64,000 nucleotides of DNA from positions 1-64,000 of the forward strand of contig JAACZQ010000009.1 in NCBI GenBank assembly GCA_009996675.1. The letters run 5' to 3'. Shown here one piece after another: positions 1 through 8,805 of the stretch; positions within the stretch are counted from its first letter, which is position 1; every line of letters begins with the position of its first letter. The stretch comes from Chitinophagaceae bacterium. Its GTDB lineage: Bacteria > Bacteroidota > Bacteroidia > Chitinophagales > Chitinophagaceae. The notes under the pieces are model-generated. The model saw only the letters and a list, made by a program, of their open reading frames with translations, was not told where the DNA came from and ran no database searches. The translations under genes were made by a program, and so were the position numbers.

Positions 1-23
1 GTTTACTGGATTTATAATTGCCT

Positions 24-1211
24 ATGACCACAGGATATCGTATTTGGAAAAAGCTGATCAGAACCGGAGCCGGCAGGTTGCGCTTTGCCATGGCTACCAT
101 TGGTTTATCGGTAGCCTTATTGCTCATACTGGTAGCCGTCCAGTTACAGGTGAATTACAATACCTTGTTGAAAAATCCGCATAACCGCGACAGCATTGCC
201 AATTTCCTGGTGGTCAATAAACAACTCAACAATGAAACCCTGGGAAACAGTCGCCTGACTGATGCCGAGATCACGCATTTGCGCCAGCAACCCTTTACCG
301 AATCGGTTGGGCTGATGCGCAACAGTGCATTCAAAGCATCTATTCAAAGCATCTCCGACCGTTTCCCTTTTTATACTGATGTAGCTTTTGAATCTGTACC
401 CGATAGTTTCCTCGATGTAAACAGCAAGGATTGGCATTGGACAGCAGGAGAAGACATGGTTCCGATCGTTATCCCAACCATGTTCCTGGATATTTACAAT
501 TTTCAGTTTGCCTTGTCGCAGGGTTTGCCACAGTTAACTCCGGAAGTGGTTAAAATGATTGTGTTCCGGATTAACCTGTATACCCCTGCCGGGACTGCTG
601 TATCCATGCGTGGCCGGGTAGTGGGCTTCAGTGATCGTATATCATCAATGCTGGTACCCGAAAACTTTCTCAGTTGGGCCAACCGCAATTTTGGCAATGG
701 CGTTACGGTACAGCCTTCCCGTGTGATTCTTCGAACCAAGGATCCAGGCAATCCGGCTTTATCGGCTTATTTGCAGGAAAAGGGTTTAAAGACTGATGCC
801 GATAAAACCCGGTTCAGCCGGTACCGGCAGATTGTGGATGTGGTTGTAAGTATTTCCTGGGTAACGGGGCTCTTACTATTGCTGTTTGCGTTGCTGATAT
901 TCACTTTGTTCATTCAGCTAACCATTACAGCCTGCAGGGATGAAATCCGGTTATTGATCACGTTGGGTGCCTCGCCTAAACAACTGCAAAGGTTTTTGAT
1001 GCGTCAATTTTTTCCGCCCAATATCCTTATCATAGTGGTGGTATGTATTATCATCACCGTTTTGCAGTATGTGCTACAGCAGTTATTGGCTGGTCAGCAG
1101 GCCTATATACAGCGCTTTCCGGCGCCTGAGACAGGTATAACTGCCCTCTTTTTACTGGGATTGATCTGGTGTATAAACCTGACAACAATCAGAAAAAACA
1201 TAAAAAAATAA
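24..1211 (+). CDS. FtsX/MacB-like ABC transporter permease (likely continues an operon from outside the window)
   Basis: Four-TM permease layout: N-terminal TM, large extracytoplasmic domain, three C-terminal TMs (VSISWVTGLLLLLFALLIFTLF...). The ORF track starts at TTG 18; an ATG is available at 24. Confidence 0.7.
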   Translation: MTTGYRIWKKLIRTGAGRLRFAMATIGLSVALLLILVAVQLQVNYNTLLKNPHNRDSIANFLVVNKQLNNETLGNSRLTDAEITHLRQQPFTESVGLMRNSAFKASIQSISDRFPFYTDVAFESVPDSFLDVNSKDWHWTAGEDMVPIVIPTMFLDIYNFQFALSQGLPQLTPEVVKMIVFRINLYTPAGTAVSMRGRVVGFSDRISSMLVPENFLSWANRNFGNGVTVQPSRVILRTKDPGNPALSAYLQEKGLKTDADKTRFSRYRQIVDVVVSISWVTGLLLLLFALLIFTLFIQLTITACRDEIRLLITLGASPKQLQRFLMRQFFPPNILIIVVVCIIITVLQYVLQQLLAGQQAYIQRFPAPETGITALFLLGLIWCINLTTIRKNIKK

Positions 1212-1469
1212 AATTATTTATATTGATTTTAAATATTTTAAGCTTAATATATAAAAATATACGGTGAAAACACCGTGCCAAATTCCGTGTTTTAACGTGT
1301 AATTTTCAGTGATTAAAGTGCCTATACATAACAAAAAATGACGACTTTTGTACCGATTCGAAAGATTAAGTTGATAACTTGTCTTTTGGAGTAAAAGAAT
1401 TGAACCTAATAACCGAACTGTAATACCCATTTAAAGTAACCTTGATCAAAACCTATTAAAAACATTTCG

Positions 1470-1949
1470 ATGAAAAAGATGAAATCTTTAGGCGTAGTTT
1501 TAGCACTGTCAGTAGTTACCCTGCTGGGAGCCTGCCAGAAAGGACAGGAAGGTGTTACAACAAACGAGTCCGCTGCTGTAAAGTCGGGCAATGAAAACAT
1601 AACTGCTATTCAGGTAAGTGCCAGCAATATTCCTGGTATCATCAACACTGATGATGCATCTTCCATGGCTGCTGAATACGTAAATAAATATGGTAAAAGA
1701 TCTACCCAGTATGTTTCTTTCAATGTGAAAGATCTCCAGGCTTACCTGAACTACCTGAAATCTCAGGGTTCTCAGAAAATCTATGTAAACTTTGGTGTTT
1801 ACAATCAAAAAACTGCGACTCCTGGTAATGCTGGTAAACTGACTGTGTTCTTCACTGGCGACAAGAGAAGCAAAGGCAACGGTTCTGTAGGAAGCAACGA
1901 TGCTTTTGACGACAGCGAAGCCCTGAACCATGGTGGTATTTTCCCATAA
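1470..1949 (+). CDS. Small secreted lipoprotein of unknown function
   Basis: Signal peptide with lipobox (MKKMKSLGVVLALSVVTLLGAC); no recognised domain. Confidence 0.7.
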   Translation: MKKMKSLGVVLALSVVTLLGACQKGQEGVTTNESAAVKSGNENITAIQVSASNIPGIINTDDASSMAAEYVNKYGKRSTQYVSFNVKDLQAYLNYLKSQGSQKIYVNFGVYNQKTATPGNAGKLTVFFTGDKRSKGNGSVGSNDAFDDSEALNHGGIFP

Positions 1950-1975
1950 CTGATTTAATTGCAGAGTTTGATTAA

Positions 1976-2641
1976 ATGCATTTAGCTGCTATTTACTTTT
2001 ATTTTCAGCTATTAAGTTTAATCACCGCATTGATATTTTTGAAGAAAAGGGATAAGGTACTTTGGTACTTTATCCCTTTTTTACTGGTCACGGTGGTTAT
2101 TGAACTGATAGGTATCTGGTACACATACCGGGTTATCCGGAACTACTGGATGTATAATATATTCACCACATTCGAATATATTTTCTATGCATACCTGTTC
2201 CACCGGCATTTCCGTACCAATACTTTTCAGCAGATAGCCAAATGGTTTATCCCGGGTTATTTACTGGCGGTGATATTGAACCTGACTTTCATACAGGATG
2301 GTACTAAAACATTTCATACATACACATTCCTGTTAGGTGCTTTTTTTATTGTAGTTTTTTGTTGCTTTTTTCTGTTTGAATCGATACTGCCCGACCAGAT
2401 CAACCACAAGCTATCCATGCAGCCTTTTTTCTGGATATGCATCGGATTGTTGATATTTTATCTGGGTTCTGTGATCATTAACGCCTTGTTTGAATACCTT
2501 CGTAGTAACGATTTGCAGAAGCAGGGAATCCGGATTTATGGGATTATTAATAACAGTTTGAACGTAATTTTATACTGCTCATTTAGCATAGCATTTTTCT
2601 TATGCCACAAAAACAGGAAGACATACTCATCACCATCGTAA
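1976..2641 (+). CDS. Polytopic membrane protein of unknown function
   Basis: 221 aa with about 6-7 hydrophobic segments; 3' end overlaps the histidine kinase start by 40 nt. Confidence 0.7.
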   Translation: MHLAAIYFYFQLLSLITALIFLKKRDKVLWYFIPFLLVTVVIELIGIWYTYRVIRNYWMYNIFTTFEYIFYAYLFHRHFRTNTFQQIAKWFIPGYLLAVILNLTFIQDGTKTFHTYTFLLGAFFIVVFCCFFLFESILPDQINHKLSMQPFFWICIGLLIFYLGSVIINALFEYLRSNDLQKQGIRIYGIINNSLNVILYCSFSIAFFLCHKNRKTYSSPS

Positions 2642-3396
2642 TCGCTTCAGTTTTCCTGGTATTGATTGGATTTTTCTTATTGCTGATCGTGTTTGTTTTT
2701 CTCCGCCGGCAAAGAAAGTTTCAGCAGGAACGGGACGAAATGAAAAACCGGTTTGAACAAACGATCCTGAAAACCCAATTGGAGATACAGGAACAAACAT
2801 TTACCCATATCAGTCGCGAAATTCACGATAATATCGGGCAGGTACTAAGCCTCGTTCGTTTGAACATGAGTACTTTCAGCACCGTTACCACTGAACACGA
2901 AAAATTTGAACATACCGACGAATTGCTGGGCAAAGCCATCAAAGACTTACGCGATCTCAGTCATAGTTTACAAACCAACCGCATCCACGATATTGGCATT
3001 GTAGAATCCATTCGCCAATTACTGCTGACACTGGAAAAAACAGGCAGGTATAAAACCAAATTCTCCATTGTTGAGAATTACACGGGAATGGATAAAGACA
3101 CAGACCTGATTCTTTTCCGCATGATTCAGGAAGTAGTGAACAATATCCTGAAACATGCCAAAGCTGATACGATAACCATTGATATTACCGGGAATGAAAA
3201 AGAAACCACACTGATTATCAGCGATAATGGAGTAGGTTTTGATACAGAGAGATTGAAGACAGTTGGGCCTGGCATTGGTTTACAGAATATATTCAACCGG
3301 GCTAAGATGATTAATGCCACTGTTGATATAAAAAGTGAGCCCGGAAACGGAACAGCCATTATATTGCATGCAAAACAGAAATTGCCGCTCGTATGA
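2602..3396 (+). CDS. Sensor histidine kinase, HisKA_3/NarL-NreB type
   Basis: Single N-terminal TM, ISREIHDNIGQVLSLVRLNM phospho-acceptor helix, ATPase motifs VVNNILKHAKA and ISDNGVGFD; no separate sensory domain. Confidence 0.9.
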   Translation: MPQKQEDILITIVIASVFLVLIGFFLLLIVFVFLRRQRKFQQERDEMKNRFEQTILKTQLEIQEQTFTHISREIHDNIGQVLSLVRLNMSTFSTVTTEHEKFEHTDELLGKAIKDLRDLSHSLQTNRIHDIGIVESIRQLLLTLEKTGRYKTKFSIVENYTGMDKDTDLILFRMIQEVVNNILKHAKADTITIDITGNEKETTLIISDNGVGFDTERLKTVGPGIGLQNIFNRAKMINATVDIKSEPGNGTAIILHAKQKLPLV

Positions 3397-4046
3397 CCAA
3401 CGTAGCATTAGTTGATGACCATGAATTACTGCGCACCGGCCTTGCCTCAATGATCAACTCATTCGAGGGTTATAAGGTTATCATGGAAGCGGGTAATGGC
3501 AAGGAGTTTATCGAAGGATTGAAATCCAGCAAGATAACTCCGGCCATTGTTTTGCTGGACATCAATATGCCCATGATGGATGGCTTTGAAACAGCGGAAT
3601 GGATCAAGCTGAATATGCCCGATACCAAAGTACTGGTGCTGAGTATGCTGGAGAACGATATTGCCATCATCCGCATGCTTAAAAATGGTGCCAGGGGATA
3701 CCTGCTGAAAGACAGCAAACCTAAAATCTTCAAACAGGCGCTGGAGAATATCCGCGATACCGGTTACTTCATCAATGAACTGGTGAGTGATAAACTCATG
3801 CATTATATCAGCAACGAAGACTCCTATATCGGTGATGGCGCTGCACTCAGCAACCTCACCGAGAATGAAACCATTTTCCTGCAATGGATCTGTTCTGATA
3901 AAACCTACAAGGAAATCGCCGAGGAAATGCATATCAGTCCGCGTACCGTTGATACTTACCGCGACAACCTATTCAAAAAGCTAGATATCAAAACCCGGGT
4001 AGGCCTGGCCATTTTTGCCATCAAACACGGTATCGTTAGTATTTAA
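3393..4046 (+). CDS. NarL/LuxR-family response regulator
   Basis: Receiver domain (VALVDDHELLRTGL, VLLDINMPMMDG) plus LuxR HTH (LTENETIFLQWICSDKTYKEIAEEMHISPRTVDTYRDNLFKKL). Confidence 0.93.
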   Translation: MTNVALVDDHELLRTGLASMINSFEGYKVIMEAGNGKEFIEGLKSSKITPAIVLLDINMPMMDGFETAEWIKLNMPDTKVLVLSMLENDIAIIRMLKNGARGYLLKDSKPKIFKQALENIRDTGYFINELVSDKLMHYISNEDSYIGDGAALSNLTENETIFLQWICSDKTYKEIAEEMHISPRTVDTYRDNLFKKLDIKTRVGLAIFAIKHGIVSI

Positions 4047-6201
4047 TCCCGTTACCTGCTTCCCATAAATTACGGTATACCCCGGCTTGCTGCATCAATA
4101 CCGCATGGGTACCTTGCTGAACCAGTTTTCCTCCCGACAATACCAGCACCTCATCGCATTGCTGCAATACCTGCATCCGGTGTGCAATAAAGACAACCGT
4201 TTTTCCCTGGGCTACATACCACTTAATCGTTTGCATAACAGCTTCTTCCCCGGGTCGGTCCAGCGATGCACTGGCTTCATCGAGTAACAGAATATCCGGT
4301 TTGCGGTACAATGCTCTTACCAGGGCCAGCTTTTGTAATTCACCGCCGGAAAGCTGTATACCGCGATCCTGCAATACCGTATCATATCCATCCGGTAACT
4401 GATCAACAACAACATGCAAACCGGTTCGCTGTGCCAGCTCCTGTATATAACCCATTTCCGCAGGCTGATCCAGGCAGATGTTTTCCAGTAAAGTACCTGG
4501 CAGCAGGTGAACCTGTTGTGGTACCGTGCTGATCCTTTGTCGTAAATAGCAGGTATCCATCAACGCTATATCAATATTATTGATGGAAATCTGTCCGGCT
4601 GCCAGTGGGTATAATTTTAAAAGCATGGCAAAAACCGTTGATTTCCCGGCCCCGCTTTCACCCGTTATACCCGTAAGTCTCGCGGGTTGAATGATCAGGT
4701 TCAGGTCTTCAAATAAAACACGCCTGGGTCCGTGCTGAAAATCTACACCCCTAAACACAATAGGTCCGAGACATAGCTGATCGGGTAGAACAATCTTTTG
4801 TTTGGCATACAGGGCTTCTTCCTCCAGATCCAGGATATCCAGCAGGCGGTCTGTAGCTATGGCATTTTCCTGAATCGATTTACTGGCACCGATGAGCATT
4901 TGTACCGGACCCGTAAAGTATTCCGCAATGGCATAGAAGGATAATAATGTCCCGGCCGTTAATGCCTGCCGCAACACCATATCGGATCCTACCCATAATA
5001 CCAGGATGGTAATGGTTTTGGTAAACCCTTCCGTCATATACCCGATGGTATTATTACCCCTGCCGGTCCTGCCCATGGTTTGGATCAGGTCCAATGCCCG
5101 GCTTTCCACCCGGTCGACAGCCATTTGCTGTGTGCCGAATTTCTTATGCGTAGTTACACTTTGCAAGCCATCTACCAGCGCTGCTTCGAGGGAGGCCAGT
5201 TGTTCCATTGATACGCGCTGCCACCGGCGGTTAAACCGGTTACCGATCCAATAGATGATGCCATAAACAGGCATCAACAGCAAGAGCATCAACGCCAGTT
5301 GGCGTTGATAGATAAACATCAATAGCAATGAACTGAGGAGTATACAACTGTTCACAATCCATTGCATGATGGTTTCGCTCATGAATTGCCGGATACGCCC
5401 TGCATCATTTACCCGGCTGATGATTTCACCAATACGCATCGAATCAAAAAAACGCTGGGGCAGGTGCATCAGGTGACGGTAATAGCCCATCAGTAAACCC
5501 GCATCAACATGCTGCCCGATCTGTATACCCATATAACTCCGTATGGTACCCAGTACTACCTGTATCCAGATAATAAATAGCAATAGGCTGCTCATGCCAT
5601 TGAGCAGACTGGTATCGGTTCCCGAAAGCACGATATCCAATAACCATTGCAGGTAGATGGCCATGGACAGGCCCAGCAAAGTATATATCAATGCTCCAGC
5701 CAAGGATGACCAGAGCAGGTGCCGGTGGGGCTCCATCAGGTACCATAACCGGCGAAAACCTAAGCGGGTTTTGCCAGCGCCTGGCTCCAGTGCCGGAGCT
5801 TCCGGTAATAACAATATACCAGACCAGCGTTGCGCAAATTTTTTCAACGGCCACCATTGTAATAAACCGGTAGCCGGATCCATGATGCGTATCCTGTTTT
5901 CCTGTACGGTTGCAATAACTACAAAATGTAACAAGCCATTCTCCATTTGCAGGTGCGCAATTGCCGGAAGCGGAATTAATAACAAATGGTCGCTTGTTGC
6001 CCGTACAGCTTTGGCTTCCATCCCCATTTTCCGGCAGGCATTAATCATACCCAACATATTGGTTCCCCGGCCATCTGTACCCGCCCACTGCCGTATGGTC
6101 GCAATTGTATAACGTACATTATAACTGGCGGCAACAGCTACCAGACATGCCGGTCCGCAATCCGTAGCATCCTGTTGCTTTATGCAGCTGATTTTTTTCA
6201 T
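4036..6201 (-). CDS. Peptidase-containing ABC transporter (PCAT) with C39 peptidase, TM and ATPase domains
   Basis: C39 motif CIKQQDATDCGPACL, HFVV and DPATG; Walker A GESGAGKST, signature LSGGE, Walker B ILLLDEASASLD. ATG 6201 overlaps the HlyD stop as ATGA, so it is preferred over the track start 6234. Confidence 0.95.
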   Translation of the reverse strand: MKKISCIKQQDATDCGPACLVAVAASYNVRYTIATIRQWAGTDGRGTNMLGMINACRKMGMEAKAVRATSDHLLLIPLPAIAHLQMENGLLHFVVIATVQENRIRIMDPATGLLQWWPLKKFAQRWSGILLLPEAPALEPGAGKTRLGFRRLWYLMEPHRHLLWSSLAGALIYTLLGLSMAIYLQWLLDIVLSGTDTSLLNGMSSLLLFIIWIQVVLGTIRSYMGIQIGQHVDAGLLMGYYRHLMHLPQRFFDSMRIGEIISRVNDAGRIRQFMSETIMQWIVNSCILLSSLLLMFIYQRQLALMLLLLMPVYGIIYWIGNRFNRRWQRVSMEQLASLEAALVDGLQSVTTHKKFGTQQMAVDRVESRALDLIQTMGRTGRGNNTIGYMTEGFTKTITILVLWVGSDMVLRQALTAGTLLSFYAIAEYFTGPVQMLIGASKSIQENAIATDRLLDILDLEEEALYAKQKIVLPDQLCLGPIVFRGVDFQHGPRRVLFEDLNLIIQPARLTGITGESGAGKSTVFAMLLKLYPLAAGQISINNIDIALMDTCYLRQRISTVPQQVHLLPGTLLENICLDQPAEMGYIQELAQRTGLHVVVDQLPDGYDTVLQDRGIQLSGGELQKLALVRALYRKPDILLLDEASASLDRPGEEAVMQTIKWYVAQGKTVVFIAHRMQVLQQCDEVLVLSGGKLVQQGTHAVLMQQAGVYRNLWEAGNGIKY

Positions 6202-7370
6202 CCGCCAGATGCATTTTGTGGTACATGCAACCATTCATACACGCGGCCGGTGAGTAATTGCCACAATGTTTTCCGGGTCAGCAAAAAACGAGCCTGCAAT
6301 GACCAGCCATATTTGATATAGTGGCGCTGGCCGGAAGGACTCTGCAGATAAGACTGATCGAGTGTACAACGTACCCGAAATAAAGGCTTACCCTGTACCA
6401 ATACCGCATCATGATCCATCGACCATACCCTTCCTTGTAATACACCGAACACACGGGGATCATATGCATCAACACGCAGCGACACCGGCTGGCCAGGATA
6501 TAAATGTGGTATCACCGCAGGCGAAGCCCAACATTCTACCGTAATACTATCCTGTGGAATAATCGTGGCAATGACTGCCCCCATTTGCAGTATGGAACCC
6601 GGTTCTATGGCTTGCAGCAGTTGTAATTTCCCATTGATGCCTGCCCGTACAATATGATTATCCCTTTCCACAGCCCCAAGCCCCAATTGCGTTTTCCGGG
6701 AACTGATCTCTGCTACCAGCTGTAACTGTTCACGCCCCCATTGTTCCCGTTGTTTCTGTTCCAGACTTTTTAATGCCAGTAAGGCTTGCATATACGCCGT
6801 CTCACGATCATGCATATCCATACGGGGAATAATTCTTTCGCCAGCCAATTGCTCCATTGCCGCCAACTGTATCTGCAAACCCGTAATCTGTTGCTTCAGC
6901 TCGTTACGCTGCGACTGGAATGACGCGTACTGCAGCCGATAATTTTCGGTTTTTATATCAGTGATGCGGATTGCATCGCAAGTACTATCGGCAAGTAATA
7001 CCCAGAGGTCTTTTTGCTGATCCAGTAAACGGGTTAACTGCACCGAATCCTGTTGCCATTGCCACTGTCCCCCCGGGTTCGCTACCCAAAGCAATGTATC
7101 CGCTTTTGATACGGCTCTGCCATCCCAGACACGGCTCACCAACACCTGTCCGCTTACCGGCGACCGGATATCAAACCGATCGGATACGGGCCTTGTGGTT
7201 CCTGGCAAACTCGTTTGCAGGGGGATGGAACAGAAAGGCAGTGCCATCAATGCCAGAATCAATAAGAATAATAGCACCAGGTAGCAAACCCTGCCCAGTT
7301 TCGGCAAATGTGACAGGTACCAGCGTAACCGCTGCTGTTCACGATAAGGTAGAAAATCCATCGGTTCCAT
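6198..7370 (-). CDS. HlyD-family membrane-fusion (periplasmic adaptor) protein
   Basis: One N-terminal TM, barrel-sandwich segments (FDIRSPVSGQVLVSRVWDG / IVRAGINGKLQLLQAIEPGSILQMG), long coiled-coil region; directly upstream of the C39 ABC gene. Confidence 0.92.
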   Translation of the reverse strand: MEPMDFLPYREQQRLRWYLSHLPKLGRVCYLVLLFLLILALMALPFCSIPLQTSLPGTTRPVSDRFDIRSPVSGQVLVSRVWDGRAVSKADTLLWVANPGGQWQWQQDSVQLTRLLDQQKDLWVLLADSTCDAIRITDIKTENYRLQYASFQSQRNELKQQITGLQIQLAAMEQLAGERIIPRMDMHDRETAYMQALLALKSLEQKQREQWGREQLQLVAEISSRKTQLGLGAVERDNHIVRAGINGKLQLLQAIEPGSILQMGAVIATIIPQDSITVECWASPAVIPHLYPGQPVSLRVDAYDPRVFGVLQGRVWSMDHDAVLVQGKPLFRVRCTLDQSYLQSPSGQRHYIKYGWSLQARFLLTRKTLWQLLTGRVYEWLHVPQNASGG

Positions 7371-7371
7371 A

Positions 7372-7812
7372 TCACTGGTTTAACAGGTAATTGACTACAA
7401 ATGCCGTGAGATTATGCAGCATATGCACCAGACAGGTATGCCAGATAGCTGGCCAGTTGCGTATATGACTCACCATATACACCAAACCATATACCGTTCC
7501 CGATAACAGGGTTTTTACCATATAGGGCACAGAATAATGATGTAGCACCGAGAATACCAGGATACTCAATACCAGGCCGGGCCAGTACCGTTTCAACCAT
7601 TGGTGGCTGTAGCTGATCAATAAATGTTGTACCAGATAGGTTTCAACAATCGGACCAGCCAGTACGCCCACCACAAAGGCAAAATTCACTTCTGCGTCTT
7701 GCACTGATGATTGCTTCGACGGAAATAATATATAGCCAAATACAATCGATAGCGTTACCACCAGCAGATAAGCATAACCGATCAATTCGAATTTTCTGAT
7801 TCGCTGTATCAT
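7372..7812 (-). CDS. CPBP-family (Abi/CAAX-like) intramembrane protein
   Basis: Polytopic; CPBP-like motifs GPIVETYLVQHLL, FSVLHHYSVPYMV and HMLHN. The track start 7869 lies inside a hairpin; MIQRIRKFEL at 7812 is preferred. Confidence 0.7.
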   Translation of the reverse strand: MIQRIRKFELIGYAYLLVVTLSIVFGYILFPSKQSSVQDAEVNFAFVVGVLAGPIVETYLVQHLLISYSHQWLKRYWPGLVLSILVFSVLHHYSVPYMVKTLLSGTVYGLVYMVSHIRNWPAIWHTCLVHMLHNLTAFVVNYLLNQ

Positions 7813-7854
7813 AATTAATTGTATGCGTGAGGAAATACATCCCGGATAGAAAAC

Positions 7855-7876
7855 GTGGCCCTTATACAAGGGCCAC
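7855..7876 (-). terminator. Intra-operon hairpin (partial terminator/attenuator candidate)
   Basis: Perfect 9-bp stem GTGGCCCTT-ATAC-AAGGGCCAC, 11 nt past the peptide-1 stop, followed on the minus strand by GTTTTC. Confidence 0.6.
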
Positions 7877-7886
7877 GGAAGAAGCC

Positions 7887-8084
7887 TTACTTCTTCAGGT
7901 TGGGGGGAAGCGAACTTTGATAGGCAGAAGCCTGGGTCACGAACTCATAGTAACACCTGGAGATCACTCCTGTTACATAAGCAATATCGGCCCAGAAACT
8001 ACCTCCCTCTACGGCCAGCATTTCTACCGAACTGAGTGGCTGCATACAACTATTCGCCTGCTGCACCACAGATTTGTTTTTCAT
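7887..8084 (-). CDS. Double-glycine leader peptide precursor 1 (bacteriocin/pheromone-like)
   Basis: 65 aa; leader ...PLSSVEMLAVEGG matches LSxxE[LM]xxxxGG; 37-aa core SFWADIAYVTGVISRCYYEFVTQASAYQSSLPPNLKK; upstream of CPBP-HlyD-C39 ABC genes. Confidence 0.75.
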   Translation of the reverse strand: MKNKSVVQQANSCMQPLSSVEMLAVEGGSFWADIAYVTGVISRCYYEFVTQASAYQSSLPPNLKK

Positions 8085-8108
8085 AACAATCGATTTTAAA
8101 ATGATGAA

Positions 8109-8306
8109 TTACTTGTCGGCAAAATGCCAACCACGCGAAAAACCCTGTTTGATATCATCCCAATGCGCCAGCGCATCAACGATGATGGTATCCCGCAGAA
8201 GCTTACCGAACAAACTCCAGATAGCGCCTCCTTCTGTTGATACCAATTCCGCCCTGCTCAAAAGCTGCCATTCCATGGCTGCAGGATTTGTCTGGATCTT
8301 TTTCAT
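8109..8306 (-). CDS. Double-glycine leader peptide precursor 2 (bacteriocin/pheromone-like)
   Basis: 65 aa; leader ...LLSRAELVSTEGG; 38-aa core AIWSLFGKLLRDTIIVDALAHWDDIKQGFSRGWHFADK; 24 nt upstream of peptide 1. Confidence 0.75.
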   Translation of the reverse strand: MKKIQTNPAAMEWQLLSRAELVSTEGGAIWSLFGKLLRDTIIVDALAHWDDIKQGFSRGWHFADK

Positions 8307-8418
8307 AACAGTTGTTTTGAATTGATGTCTCGTTTTAATGACCTGTACGGGGTCATGGGCATACAGACAATCATCCCATTCCGCGAACGGAGAATCTGAT
8401 CATCATCACATACCGTTA

Positions 8419-8679
8419 TTAAGGAGGATCTGCAGGCTCCTCCTTCGTTGCCGAATAACAAAATCCCAACTTGAAACAACCATCCTCCTCATAATAGTAG
8501 GTCTTCTTGTATTTATTGTACCGGATCGGCGCACCCAGTCGCTTCATGATACTCAGATACGCAAAGAGCGTGGTCTGTGATATGTCCAGCTTTAACGCCA
8601 TTGCAGCCGGACTACCAGTACACCGCCGCAGGATCAGCTCATCCATCTTTTGGAGATTACTTATTGCCAGTCGGGTCAT
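8419..8679 (-). CDS. Small HTH transcriptional regulator heading the peptide cassette
   Basis: HTH-like SPAAMALKLDISQTTLFAYLSIMKRLGAPIRYNKYKKTYYYEEDGCFKLGF. ATG 8679 is preferred over 8913 because of its TGTTATGA start context and because the longer form overlaps the divergent porZ. Confidence 0.65.
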   Translation of the reverse strand: MTRLAISNLQKMDELILRRCTGSPAAMALKLDISQTTLFAYLSIMKRLGAPIRYNKYKKTYYYEEDGCFKLGFCYSATKEEPADPP

Positions 8680-8805
8680 AACAGTGTGTTTTGATACAGC
8701 CAAATTAGTATGCCGACGGACCCCAAAAAATAGTAGAACTACCTGTTTTTGATACGACAAATACCTGTTTGTTGTACCTAAGATTTTATCCATTAACTTT
8801 AATTG

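Noticed and set aside
1261-1276. Hairpin ACGGTG-AAAA-CACCGT after the first gene as a terminator
   Set aside because: Only 6 bp, no T-tract, and in an AT-rich spacer; too weak to call.
5657-6112. 151-aa plus-strand ORF inside the C39 ABC gene
   Set aside because: Antisense shadow of a gene with clear C39 and ATPase motifs.
8421-8445. AAGGAGGA...TCCTCCTT hairpin as terminator of the HTH gene
   Set aside because: Lies within the 3' end of the coding sequence and is followed by AATAACGG rather than a T-run.
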